Shown: in pieces, positions 46,252 through 54,623 of the stretch | How the letters are laid out: every line of letters starts with the position of its first letter | How positions within the stretch are numbered: position 1 is the stretch's first letter | Assembly: GCA_963777735.1 (NCBI GenBank) | Contig: CAVZRQ010000010.1 | Coordinates: 1-64,000 of the forward strand | Direction of reading: 5' to 3' | Length of the DNA stretch: 64,000 nucleotides | Origin: ZC4RG30 sp963777735 | GTDB lineage: Bacteria; Pseudomonadota; Gammaproteobacteria; Steroidobacterales; Steroidobacteraceae | Notes under the pieces: model-generated | Told to the model about the DNA's origin: nothing | Seen by the model: the letters and a program-made list of their open reading frames with translations, nothing else | The model's database searches: none | Position numbers and translations under genes: made by a program

Positions 46252-49151
46252 GCCGGCACTCCGATGCGTTGCCGCTCGCCCTTCGGATCGTAGAAGGGTG
46301 GTGCGACCAGTGTGGCCGCATGCAGCACACCGTGGTCGTCACGGAACTGCACGGTGTTGCCAACCACCGCCTGCGATGGCGCCAGCAATGCAAGCCCGAT
46401 GGTGCGGCCCAATGCCGCGGAGTACGCGACGCTGGTGATGCGGCCGACAATGTCACCGTTGTGAATGGCCAGATGCGATTCAGCCAGCGGCACCTGAGCC
46501 GAAGCGATGGTGAAGCCGATGAGTTGCTGCCGGTCGCCACGCTTCTGCAGCGCCGTGAGGCTGCGCTGGCCCACGAAGAAGGGCTTGTTCATGCGCAGCA
46601 TGCGTGCGAGGCCGGCTTCGAAGGGGTTGGTGACGCCGTCGGTATCCTGACCGACGATGATGTGCCCCTTCTCCAGACGCAGGATGCGCTGCGCTTCCAC
46701 GCCGAAGGGCCGCAGGCCAGACTTTGCGCCGGCAGCCACGAGGGCATCCCACACGGCCTGCGCCTGATCGAAGGGCACATGGATCTCGAAGCCGAGTTCG
46801 CCCACGAAGCCCACGCGCGCGATGCGCGTCTCCGCCCCGGCAACCAGGCCCTCGCGCAGGGCGAGATACGGAAAGGCCTGGTCGTCCAGCGCCAGCGACG
46901 TGCACTGCGCAAGAATATGGCGGGCGTGGGGGCCGGCAATGTTCATCGCCGCCAGGTGACCGGTGAGGTTGTGCAGCGTGCAGTCGAGCTGCCACTCGGC
47001 TACGCGCCGCTGCAGTTCGCGGTAGATCGCGGTGCTGCCACTGGTGGTGGTGGTGAGGTAGAAGCGGCCGTCCGCGAGCCGCGCCACCACGCCATCGTCG
47101 ATGACGGTGCCGGCCTCATCGAGCATCACGGCATAACGTGTGCGGCCGGGGGCGAGATCGCTGACCGTGCCGATGTACATGCGGTCGAGCAACAGGCCGG
47201 CGTCGCGTCCCAGCACTTCGATCTTGCCGAGCGTGGAGACATCGATGAGCCCGGCGGCATTGCGCACCGCATGCACTTCTTCTGCGATGGCCTGCTGCGG
47301 ATTGGTCGCGGCGCCGTAGTGCGCCGGGCGGCGCCAGTTGCCGGCTGGCATCCATGCAGCGCCATGCGACGCATGCCAGGCATCCATGGCCGTGCGCCGC
47401 AGCGGTGCCAGGCGCGCGCCGGCCAGGGCGCCAAGACTGACCGGCTGCCAGGGTGGCCGCGCCGTGGTCAGGCCCAGCGAGGGCAACTCGCGCCCGGTCA
47501 CGCGCGCCAGTTGTCGTGCTGCATTGAGGTTGGAGAGCTTGCCCTGCGAAGGCCCCATGCCCACGGTGCTGTAGCGCTTCATCAGTTCGACACTGTCGAA
47601 CCCTTCCTGCGCGGCATTGGCGAGATCGGCGAGCGTGAGATCTTCATCCAGGTCCACGAACTCCTTGCCGGCAGGATGGGTGAACAGCGGCGCAGGATGC
47701 GAGTGGCTGTGCGCAGCGCGTGGCGGGGGCAACGGCGCAGGCGCGGCGGCGGCGCCCGCATGCAGCGCGGCGCGTTGGCCGGCGGCGGCGCCATCGGCGG
47801 CGCGCGCTTTGAAATCAAAACAGCCATTGGCGCGGCCCGCCACGAACAGGCCGGATGGCAACTGCTGCGGCAGATGCTGGCCGATGGAAGCATCGAAGTG
47901 GATGCTGCCACCACATTGCAGCGCGAGTTGCAGCGCCGGCATCCAGCCGGTGGACATCAGCAGGCAATCGCAGGCCAGCTGTTCGCGACCATCGGGGGAC
48001 TGCCATTCCACGGCAGCCACTGCACCGCCGCTGCCTGCCTGCGCGGCAATGTCCCGCACGCGTGCGTGAACACGAACACCGGCCGCATGCAATGCATTCA
48101 CTGGCAATGAGGAGGGATCCAGTGGTGAGTCTGCTGGAATCGCAAGGTCGGTCACGCGCAATCCCTGCGAGGCCAGATCCAGTGCGAGCGCCACGGCTTC
48201 CTCATTGGCGCCGACCACGACGATCTTCTCGCCCGCGCTGATGCCGTGCCGATACAGCAGCCGCTGCGCCGCGGAACCCAGCAGCACACCGGGCAGATCA
48301 TTGTTGCGGAACACCGCAGGCTGCTCGATGCAGCCCGTGGCCATCACCACTGCCCGGGCGCGCAGCAGGCGCAGCCCGCCGTCTTCGCGATCGATGCGCG
48401 AGACGGCCAGTTCATGGTCGGCGTAGTAACCCACGACGCTGTGCGAGCAGAGCAGCTCCACACCGGGACGGGCCTGCAGCGCTGTGATCAACGCGCGGCA
48501 TTGCGCGGCATCCTGCGGCCGGGTCTTCGCATGCCACAGCCCGCTGCCGCCGGGTTGCTGGGCCTCGTCGATCACCACGATGCGGCGCGCGCCATGCTCT
48601 GCGGCCGATAGCGCGGCAGAGAGGCCCGCGATGCCCGCGCCGATCACCGCCACATCACAGTGCTGATAGCGCCGCTCGCGCGGGGGATCGACGCGATCGA
48701 ACTGCACGCGCCCCAGGCCGCTGAAATTGCGGATGAGGCGTTCGAACAGTGGAAAGCTGCGCTGCCCGAGGAATGCCTTGTAATAGAAGCCCACGGGCAG
48801 GAACCGCGCCAGCATGCCGATGGCCGAGGCGCGATCGCGCGTTACACCGCCGCGGGTATTCACGGCCTCGAAGTTCATCCCGTCGCGCGCGAGGATCTGG
48901 TCGCCACGCTGGTTGGGCTCATGCCCGATCTGGAAGATATTGTTCGCGTCGTGCCCCGCGGCGGAGACGATGCCGCGCGGCCGGTGATACTTGAAGCTGC
49001 GCGCCACGGTCATGACGCCGGCCGCGGCGAGGGCGGTGCTGAGCGTATCGCCCTGCAGTGCCGCCACGGGCCGCCCTTCGAAGGTGAGCTGCAGCGGGCG
49101 GGAGCGATCGATCCACTCGCCCTCAACCGCAGTGGGCAGGCGGCGCATCAT
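46248..49151 (-). CDS. mgdC: N-methylglutamate dehydrogenase subunit C (SoxA-like alpha subunit)
   Basis: A 967-residue protein, normal length for sarcosine-oxidase-type alpha subunits. An N-terminal 2Fe-2S-like domain (LQLTFEGRPVAALQGDTLST) is followed by an NAD(P)-binding Rossmann domain (CDVAVIGAGIAGLSAALSAA near residue 165; VVVGANEEAVALAL near 310) and a C-terminal aminomethyltransferase/T-protein domain (LIDVSTLGKIEVLGRDA, then FVGELGFEIHVP and LRLEKGHIIVGQDTDG). The last domain would pass the methyl carbon to tetrahydrofolate. The frame is intact. Confidence 0.93.
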   Translation of the reverse strand: MMRRLPTAVEGEWIDRSRPLQLTFEGRPVAALQGDTLSTALAAAGVMTVARSFKYHRPRGIVSAAGHDANNIFQIGHEPNQRGDQILARDGMNFEAVNTRGGVTRDRASAIGMLARFLPVGFYYKAFLGQRSFPLFERLIRNFSGLGRVQFDRVDPPRERRYQHCDVAVIGAGIAGLSAALSAAEHGARRIVVIDEAQQPGGSGLWHAKTRPQDAAQCRALITALQARPGVELLCSHSVVGYYADHELAVSRIDREDGGLRLLRARAVVMATGCIEQPAVFRNNDLPGVLLGSAAQRLLYRHGISAGEKIVVVGANEEAVALALDLASQGLRVTDLAIPADSPLDPSSLPVNALHAAGVRVHARVRDIAAQAGSGGAVAAVEWQSPDGREQLACDCLLMSTGWMPALQLALQCGGSIHFDASIGQHLPQQLPSGLFVAGRANGCFDFKARAADGAAAGQRAALHAGAAAAPAPLPPPRAAHSHSHPAPLFTHPAGKEFVDLDEDLTLADLANAAQEGFDSVELMKRYSTVGMGPSQGKLSNLNAARQLARVTGRELPSLGLTTARPPWQPVSLGALAGARLAPLRRTAMDAWHASHGAAWMPAGNWRRPAHYGAATNPQQAIAEEVHAVRNAAGLIDVSTLGKIEVLGRDAGLLLDRMYIGTVSDLAPGRTRYAVMLDEAGTVIDDGVVARLADGRFYLTTTTSGSTAIYRELQRRVAEWQLDCTLHNLTGHLAAMNIAGPHARHILAQCTSLALDDQAFPYLALREGLVAGAETRIARVGFVGELGFEIHVPFDQAQAVWDALVAAGAKSGLRPFGVEAQRILRLEKGHIIVGQDTDGVTNPFEAGLARMLRMNKPFFVGQRSLTALQKRGDRQQLIGFTIASAQVPLAESHLAIHNGDIVGRITSVAYSAALGRTIGLALLAPSQAVVGNTVQFRDDHGVLHAATLVAPPFYDPKGERQRIGVPA

Positions 49152-49417
49152 GGGCCCACCGCCTTGCGCTGCGCCGCCGGATAACTCCGCAGGATTTCAT
49201 CCGTGGTGGTGTCGCGCTCGACGATGAACCAGTAGCCCGACGGCGCATGGCACCACCATTCCTGCTTCACACCGGGCACGCCGCTGCGATGGAACACGTA
49301 TTTCGCCCACTCGGCATCGCTGCTCGCAGCGGGATCAGGCATCGGCCGCACTTCGCCGGCATAGATGAACTCATCGGCGGGGCGCAGGCCATTCAGCGGG
49401 CAGGGAATCAGTTTCAT
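49148..49417 (-). CDS. mgdB: N-methylglutamate dehydrogenase subunit B (SoxD-like)
   Basis: An 89-residue subunit starting MKLIPCPLNGLRPADEF. Delta subunits of sarcosine oxidase bind zinc through Cys/His residues; here Cys6 and the WWCHAPSGYWF segment provide Cys and His. The ending ILRSYPA is typical. The ATG overlaps the mgdA stop (TGATG) and the TGA overlaps the mgdC ATG, so all three are translationally coupled. Confidence 0.9.
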   Translation of the reverse strand: MKLIPCPLNGLRPADEFIYAGEVRPMPDPAASSDAEWAKYVFHRSGVPGVKQEWWCHAPSGYWFIVERDTTTDEILRSYPAAQRKAVGP

Positions 49418-50658
49418 CAGTGACCCACCGAGGCTGCGCCTTTCTCGCCGGTGAGTTCGAAGCGTTCGAAGCGCCCCCAGTCGAAGCCCTGGATCAATTC
49501 GTGGTTGCGGTTCGTGGCCACGGTCGCGGCCATCGTCTCGCCGGCAACCGGCGTGGCCTTGAAGCCCCAGGTGCCCCAGCCTGCATCGAGGAAGAAGCCA
49601 TCCACGGGTGTGCGACCCATGATCGGCGCGAAGTCGGGTGTCATGTCGGCAAGGCCGGCCCACTGACGATTGACCTTCACGCCCGCCAGGAACGGAAACA
49701 GGTCGAGCATGTGCTGCGAAAGGTCGGTCATGAACTCGCGGCTGGAACGGGTGCTGTGCAGTTCGCGCGGATCGAGTGAGGCGCCCATCACGAGCTCGCC
49801 GCGCGCCGTCTGCGACACATACACATGCAGCGAGCCAGAGACGATGATCGGATCGAGCCAGGGCTTCAGCGGCTCGGACACCATCGCCTGCAGCGGATGT
49901 ACGTAGATGGGGCTGGTGAGATCCAGCATGCGCAGCACGCGCGGGGTGTAACCGGCCACTGCGGAAACCACGCAGTTGGTCGCGATTTCGCCACGCGTGG
50001 TGCGCACGCCGCTGATGCGGCCACCCGATGTCTCGATGCCGAGCACCTCGGTCTGCTGATGGATCTCGACGCCGAGCTGTTCTGCGGCGCGCGCATAGCC
50101 CCATGCCACGGCATCGTGCCGGGCCACGGCGCCAGGCGCGTGATACAGCGCGCCGGTGATCGGCGCGTGGCCGCCGGCGCTCATGTCCATCATCGGCAGT
50201 GCGCGGGCGATCTCGTCGGGATTGACCACGCGTGAATCGACGCCGAGATGTTTGTTGACCTCGGCGCGCCAGCGCAGCGTGCGCAATGTGGCGTCGGTGT
50301 GCGCCAGCGTGTAGTGGCCGCGCGTGGAATAGAACAGGTTGAGGCCGAGCTCGGGGCCCAGGTTGCGCCACAGCTGCACGCTGCGGTCGTAGAAGCGCAC
50401 GCCTTCGGGCGTGAGGTAGTTCGAGCGGATGATGGTGGTGTTGCGGCCGGTGTTGCCGCTGCCGATGTAGCCCTTCTCGAGAACCGCGATGCGCCTTATG
50501 CCATGCTGCTTCGCGAGGTTGTACGCGCAGGCGAGGCCATGCCCGCCGGCGCCGATGATGACGACGTCATAAGTCGGGGCCAGCCGCTCGGGTTGCCGGA
50601 ACATCCGGGGTTCCGGGTAGCGGGAAGAGAGTCCGATCTTGAGAAGTCGCCAGGCCAT
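49417..50658 (-). CDS. mgdA: N-methylglutamate dehydrogenase subunit A (SoxB-like beta subunit)
   Basis: FAD oxidoreductase of 413 residues with the DAO fold. DVVIIGAGGHGLACAYNLAK is the dinucleotide-binding motif, GSGNTGRNTTIIRSNYL the flavin-contact region, and GFFLDAGWGTWGFKATP the C-terminal substrate/flavin block typical of sarcosine oxidase beta. It oxidises the N-methyl group of N-methylglutamate. It is the first gene of the eight-gene operon; a 51-nt gap separates it from a divergent XRE-cupin regulator. Confidence 0.93.
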   Translation of the reverse strand: MAWRLLKIGLSSRYPEPRMFRQPERLAPTYDVVIIGAGGHGLACAYNLAKQHGIRRIAVLEKGYIGSGNTGRNTTIIRSNYLTPEGVRFYDRSVQLWRNLGPELGLNLFYSTRGHYTLAHTDATLRTLRWRAEVNKHLGVDSRVVNPDEIARALPMMDMSAGGHAPITGALYHAPGAVARHDAVAWGYARAAEQLGVEIHQQTEVLGIETSGGRISGVRTTRGEIATNCVVSAVAGYTPRVLRMLDLTSPIYVHPLQAMVSEPLKPWLDPIIVSGSLHVYVSQTARGELVMGASLDPRELHSTRSSREFMTDLSQHMLDLFPFLAGVKVNRQWAGLADMTPDFAPIMGRTPVDGFFLDAGWGTWGFKATPVAGETMAATVATNRNHELIQGFDWGRFERFELTGEKGAASVGH

Positions 50659-50687
50659 GCTGGATTCGATTCTGATACCGTGATTTA

Positions 50688-50699
50688 CTTGCAGTCAAG
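50688..50699. promoter_or_regulatory. candidate operator between mgdA and the XRE-cupin regulator
   Basis: CTTG-CAGT-CAAG is an inverted repeat in the 51-nt gap between the divergent genes, 10 nt before the regulator ATG and 30 nt before the mgdA ATG. Any regulator bound here would affect both directions. Confidence 0.4.
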
Positions 50700-50709
50700 G
50701 TTTTTGCAT

Positions 50710-51327
50710 ATGAGTAAAACCACTCCGATGGAAAGAAAGCTGCCCAAGGTGGTCGCGCAGGTGGGCGCCACGGTGCGGCGCCTGCGTGCCGCGCAGGGCC
50801 TGACCCTCTCCGATGTGGCCGGCATGGCCAGCATCAGCCCCGGCATGCTCAGCCGGCTGGAACACGGGGACGTGGCGCCGAGCCTCGACACGCTGGCGGC
50901 GCTGGCCGAGGCGCTCGGCACCAGCTGCGCGGCGCTGCTGCGCGATCCGGAGCATGGAATGAGCGATGCCCAGCTGGTGAAAAAGGGCGAAGGACTGGAA
51001 GTGGTGCGTCGAGGCACGCGCCGCGGCCACACCTACCACCTGCTGGCATCAGAGCGAGGGCCGCGCCGCTCGTTTGAGCCTTTCCTCGTATCGCTGAACA
51101 GCAAGAGCGAGATCTTTCCGGAGTTCGAGCACCCGGGAACGGAGTTCATCCATGTGCTGGAGGGTTCGCTGCGTTACCGGCATGGCTCGGAAACCTACCT
51201 GCTGAAACCGGGCGATTCGCTGACCTTCCGCGGCGAGGTTCCCCACGGCCCCGACAAGCTGCTGAAGCTGCCAATCCGCATGCTGTCGATCATTGTTTAC
51301 ACCGGCAGTGATTCCGGCACGGAATGA
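50710..51327 (+). CDS. XRE-family regulator with cupin domain, divergent from the methylamine operon
   Basis: A 205-residue protein. The helix-turn-helix is at about 20-75 (VRRLRAAQGLTLSDVAGMAS, then ISPGMLSRLEHGDVAPSLDT). The C-terminal cupin barrel has HPGTEFIHVLEGSLRYRHGS and LKPGDSLTFRGEVPHGP with possible metal/ligand His and Glu residues. Related PuuR-type regulators sense small amines or amino acids, so control of mgd-gmaS-mgs by methylamine or a glutamyl intermediate is a reasonable inference. The frame is intact. Confidence 0.88.
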   Translation: MSKTTPMERKLPKVVAQVGATVRRLRAAQGLTLSDVAGMASISPGMLSRLEHGDVAPSLDTLAALAEALGTSCAALLRDPEHGMSDAQLVKKGEGLEVVRRGTRRGHTYHLLASERGPRRSFEPFLVSLNSKSEIFPEFEHPGTEFIHVLEGSLRYRHGSETYLLKPGDSLTFRGEVPHGPDKLLKLPIRMLSIIVYTGSDSGTE

Positions 51328-51351
51328 AGGCCTGCGGCCTGTAGCCCTGAC

Positions 51352-51381
51352 TTGACTACTCCCGAAACCCCTCGCCATACT
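51352..51381 (+). promoter_or_regulatory. trp operon promoter
   Basis: TTGACT (51352-51357) and CATACT (51376-51381) are separated by 18 nt. Transcription would begin about 7 nt downstream, at or next to the trpL start codon at 51388, with no ribosome-binding site before it. This suggests a leaderless trpL transcript. Confidence 0.55.
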
Positions 51382-51387
51382 GCCCCA

Positions 51388-51435
51388 ATGACGATGAACC
51401 TCACGCCCCGGCGCTGGTGGTGGCCTCTCTCCTGA
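51388..51435 (+). CDS. trpL: trp operon leader peptide with three consecutive Trp codons
   Basis: A 15-residue reading frame MTMNLTPRRWWWPLS with TGG TGG TGG at 51415-51423, located between the trp promoter and a strong terminator, 110 nt upstream of trpE. Ribosome stalling at these codons when charged tRNA-Trp is scarce would prevent terminator formation. An internal ATG at 51394 is an alternative start. The layout and WWW motif recall the leaderless trpL of Sinorhizobium meliloti. Confidence 0.88.
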   Translation: MTMNLTPRRWWWPLS

Positions 51436-51495
51436 CGGAGCGGGGTACTGGTCGTCATTGCGCTAGCTTAAAAAGCATCGAGACTTCCGAACCAG

Positions 51496-51530
51496 AACCC
51501 ATCTCCGGCGCCACCGGGGTTGGGTTTTTT
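51496..51530 (+). terminator. trp attenuator terminator
   Basis: AACCCATCTCCGG pairs with CCGGGGTTGGGTT (one T-T mismatch and one G-T pair) around a 5-nt loop, followed by a T-run through 51530. An upstream GGAGCGGGG (51437-51445) can pair with CCCATCTCC of the 5' arm (seven pairs with a central mismatch) and is a plausible antiterminator. Confidence 0.88.
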
Positions 51531-51544
51531 GTTGTCTGCAGGGT

Positions 51545-52951
51545 TTGCAAATCGGGGAACAGTTTCTGAAACCGCCATTTGATATCGCAGGGGATCTGGA
51601 CACGCCGGTGTCGGCGTTCGCCAAGCTGCACTCCTTCCGGCCACGTTTTCTGCTGGAGAGCGTGGAAGGGGGCGAGCGGCTCGCGCGTTACTCCTTCATC
51701 GGGTTCGGCGAAGGCCTGGAGGTGCGCCTCGATGCGCGCGCGCTGACCATCGGCGCCAATACCTATCCGGTACCGGCATCGAAGGACGAACTGCTGCAGC
51801 GCCTGCGCCAGGCGCTGTCGGCCGCGCCACGACCCTTTCCGGAACTGCCGGGCATGCCGCTGGCCGGTGGCCTCGTGGGTTTCACGGCCTATGACGTGGT
51901 GCGCTTCTTCGAGCGTCTGCCCATGCGGCACACGCGCCGGCCCGAAGCGCCGGTGCTGCATTACGTGGCCCCGCAGTCGTTGCTGGTGTTCGATCACCTG
52001 ACGCGGGGCATCGCGCTGCTGCATGCGGGCAGCGAAGCCGAGCGCCAGGCGCTGCGCCGCGAAGTGATCGCCGCGCTGCGCGGTGGCATCGCGCTGCCGC
52101 GTGCCAATGGCGGCTTCGGTGAGCCGACGGTATCGCTGAGCCGCGATGAATACATGGCCGGCGTGCGCCGCGCGCAGGAATACATTGCCGCCGGCGATGT
52201 GTACCAGCTGGTGCTGTCGTCGAAATTCACCGGCAAGCATCAGCTCGATCCCTTCCAGGTCTATCGCGCGCTGCGGCTGATCAATCCTTCGCCCTACATG
52301 TATTACTGCAAGCTGGGCGGCGTGACGGTGGTGGGCTCTTCACCCGAAGCACTGGTGAAGCTCAACAACGGGCACGCCGAACTGCGCCCGATCGCCGGCA
52401 CGCTGCCGCGAATGGCCGATCCGGATGCGGATCTGGCCAACGAACGGCAGCTGCTGGCCGATCCGAAGGAAAACGCCGAGCACGTGATGCTGGTCGATCT
52501 GGCGCGCAACGATCTGGGCCGCGTGGCCAAGGCCGGTTCGGTGATCGTGAATCCCTATCGCGTGATCGAACGCTACAGCCATGTGATGCACATCGTCAGT
52601 GGTGTGAAGGGCGAACTCGCGAAGGGTCGCGATGCCTTCGACCTGTTCGCCGCGACTTTCCCCGCGGGCACGCTGGTGGGCGCGCCGAAGGTGCGCGCCA
52701 TGCAGATCATCGAGGAACTCGAGCCGGTGGATCGCGGGTTGTATGGCGGCACCATCGGCTATTTCGGTGCGCAGGGCGACATGGACCAGGCGATCACCAT
52801 CCGCACGCTGGTGTTCGAAGGCGATCAATACAGTTACCAGGCTGGCGCGGGCATCGTCTCGGACAGCCGCCCCGAAGCCGAACACGACGAAGTTTTTGCC
52901 AAGAGTGCCGCGCTGCGCAGCGCGTTGTCTCTCGCACAGGAGGGCTTGTGA
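51545..52951 (+). CDS. trpE: anthranilate synthase component I
   Basis: Converts chorismate and ammonia to anthranilate; feedback target of tryptophan. The 468-residue protein keeps the Trp-pocket LLESVEGGERLARYSFIG and the chorismate-binding signatures RPIAGTLPRM, DLARNDLGRVA, FPAGTLVGAPKVRAM and YQAGAGIVSDS. The start is a TTG at 51545, since no ATG or GTG lies close by in frame; the exact start is uncertain. The stop overlaps the trpG GTG as GTGA. Confidence 0.95.
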   Translation: MQIGEQFLKPPFDIAGDLDTPVSAFAKLHSFRPRFLLESVEGGERLARYSFIGFGEGLEVRLDARALTIGANTYPVPASKDELLQRLRQALSAAPRPFPELPGMPLAGGLVGFTAYDVVRFFERLPMRHTRRPEAPVLHYVAPQSLLVFDHLTRGIALLHAGSEAERQALRREVIAALRGGIALPRANGGFGEPTVSLSRDEYMAGVRRAQEYIAAGDVYQLVLSSKFTGKHQLDPFQVYRALRLINPSPYMYYCKLGGVTVVGSSPEALVKLNNGHAELRPIAGTLPRMADPDADLANERQLLADPKENAEHVMLVDLARNDLGRVAKAGSVIVNPYRVIERYSHVMHIVSGVKGELAKGRDAFDLFAATFPAGTLVGAPKVRAMQIIEELEPVDRGLYGGTIGYFGAQGDMDQAITIRTLVFEGDQYSYQAGAGIVSDSRPEAEHDEVFAKSAALRSALSLAQEGL

Positions 52952-53553
52952 ACAAGTTGCCGCAGCCGCGGTTGCTGCTGATCGACAACTACGATTCCTT
53001 CACCTACAACCTGGTGCAGGCCTTCCTGGTGCTGGGTGCGGATGTGCAGGTGATCCGCAACGACGAGATCACCGTCGAAGCCGCGAAGCAGCTCGACATC
53101 ACGCATCTGTGTATCTCTCCGGGCCCGGGCACGCCGCGCGATGCTGGTGTCTCGATGGCCATGATCCGCGCTTTCGCGGGTCGGCTGCCGATCTTCGGTG
53201 TGTGCCTGGGCCACCAGGCCATCGTGGAGACCTTTGGCGGCGACGTGGTGCGGGCGCCGCGACTCATGCACGGCAAGACTTCCTTCGTGAAGCATGATGG
53301 CAAGACCCTGTTCGAAGGCCTGCCACAGCCCTGCGAAGTGGGTCGTTACCACTCGCTGATCGCAGCGCCGGCTTCGGTGCCGCCGGAGCTGGAAGTGACC
53401 GCCATCACGGCAGAGGGCGAGATCATGGGTGTGCGGCATCGCCGCTACATGATCGAAGGCGTGCAGTTTCATCCCGAAAGCGTGCTGACGCCGCAAGGGC
53501 CGCAGCTGATGGGCAATTTCCTGCGCCAGACCGCGGCGCTGCGCGAAGACTGA
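52948..53553 (+). CDS. trpG: anthranilate synthase component II (glutamine amidotransferase)
   Basis: Class I amidotransferase of 201 residues that supplies ammonia to TrpE. DNYDSFTYNLVQ at the N-terminus, the oxyanion loop ISPGPGTP, the catalytic Cys in GVCLGHQAI, and the His-Glu pair in GVQFHPES are all present. GTG start at 52948. It could also serve folate synthesis as PabA, which is common for this family, but its place favours TrpG. Confidence 0.95.
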   Translation: MNKLPQPRLLLIDNYDSFTYNLVQAFLVLGADVQVIRNDEITVEAAKQLDITHLCISPGPGTPRDAGVSMAMIRAFAGRLPIFGVCLGHQAIVETFGGDVVRAPRLMHGKTSFVKHDGKTLFEGLPQPCEVGRYHSLIAAPASVPPELEVTAITAEGEIMGVRHRRYMIEGVQFHPESVLTPQGPQLMGNFLRQTAALRED

Positions 53554-53567
53554 AGGGGAAAAGGCAA

Positions 53568-54623
53568 GTGGGCGCTAACCTGGCACAACTGCGCGGCTGG
53601 CTCGATGCGATGCTGGAACATCGCGCGCTTTCTACCGAAGAGGCGCGCGAGCTGCTGGTGGGGCTCACCGATGTCGAGGTGCCGCCGGCACTGGCAGGCG
53701 CATTGCTCGCTGCCATCCGTGCCAAGGGTGTGCGGCCGGAAGAACTGCGTGGATTTGCGCTCGGCATGCGGGCGCTGGCACGACGACCGCAGATCGAAGC
53801 CGGCATTGCCGCGGTGGATATCGTCGGCACGGGTGGTGACAAATCGGGCAGCTACAACATTTCCACGGGTGCCGCATTGCTCACCGCTGCCGCAGGGCTG
53901 CCGGTGATCAAGCACGGCAATCGTTCGGTATCGAGCAAGGCTGGCAGTGCGGATGTGCTCGAGGCGCTGGGGCTCAAGCTGCCCTTCGACGAAGCGCAGG
54001 CTGCCGCCTGCCTGGCCGCCACCAATTTCACCTTTCTGTTTGCGCCGCATTACCACCCGGCGATGAAGGCGATTGGTCCGGTGCGCGCGGCGATGGGTGT
54101 GCGCACCATCTTCAATATTCTGGGCCCACTTTCGAATCCGGCCGAGCCGCCGTTCCACGTGATCGGCGCCTACAACGACGCGACGGCAAGGTTGATGGCG
54201 CAGGCGCTGGCGGGGTTGCCGCTGCAGCGCGCGTTTGTCGTGCATGGCGCTGGTGGCTGGGACGAGCCCACGCCGCTGGGACCATTCCTGCTGCTGGATG
54301 TACGCCCTGGTCGCGTGGAGGAGTTCCGCCGCAGTCCCGCGGATTACGGCATGACCGTCTGCACCGAAGAAGCGTTGCTGGGCGCTGACGCGGCGTACAA
54401 CGCGGCGGCGCTGACGCGCGTGTTGCGCGGCGAAGAGAAGGGCGCGCACCGCGACGCGCTGGTGCTGAGTGCGGCGCTGGCACTGGAAGTGTCGGGGCGC
54501 GCGCAGGGCCCGGTCGAAGCCGTGCATCAGGCAGCCGCAGCCATCGATGATGGCCGCGCCAGCGCATTGCTCGCAAAGCTGGCTGCTTTCTCGCGCAGTC
54601 TCGCCGGTGGTGGTGCGGGATGA
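53568..54623 (+). CDS. trpD: anthranilate phosphoribosyltransferase
   Basis: Transfers phosphoribose from PRPP to anthranilate. The 351-residue protein has the PRPP-binding DIVGTGGDKSGSYNIST, KHGNRSVSSKAGSADVLEALG, FAPHYHPAMKAIGPVR and NILGPLSNPA. GTG start with a GGGG-rich ribosome-binding site 14 nt after trpG. It overlaps trpC by 4 nt. Confidence 0.96.
   Translation: MGANLAQLRGWLDAMLEHRALSTEEARELLVGLTDVEVPPALAGALLAAIRAKGVRPEELRGFALGMRALARRPQIEAGIAAVDIVGTGGDKSGSYNISTGAALLTAAAGLPVIKHGNRSVSSKAGSADVLEALGLKLPFDEAQAAACLAATNFTFLFAPHYHPAMKAIGPVRAAMGVRTIFNILGPLSNPAEPPFHVIGAYNDATARLMAQALAGLPLQRAFVVHGAGGWDEPTPLGPFLLLDVRPGRVEEFRRSPADYGMTVCTEEALLGADAAYNAAALTRVLRGEEKGAHRDALVLSAALALEVSGRAQGPVEAVHQAAAAIDDGRASALLAKLAAFSRSLAGGGAG

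Noticed and set aside
46269..48110. A 613-residue plus-strand open frame opposite mgdC
   Set aside because: Antisense shadow of a well-conserved sarcosine-oxidase-type alpha subunit.
45769..50658. Plain sarcosine oxidase soxBDAG for glycine betaine breakdown
   Set aside because: The same operon continues into gmaS-like and glutamate-synthase-like mgsABC genes, which fits the N-methylglutamate pathway better; sarcosine as an additional substrate is not excluded.
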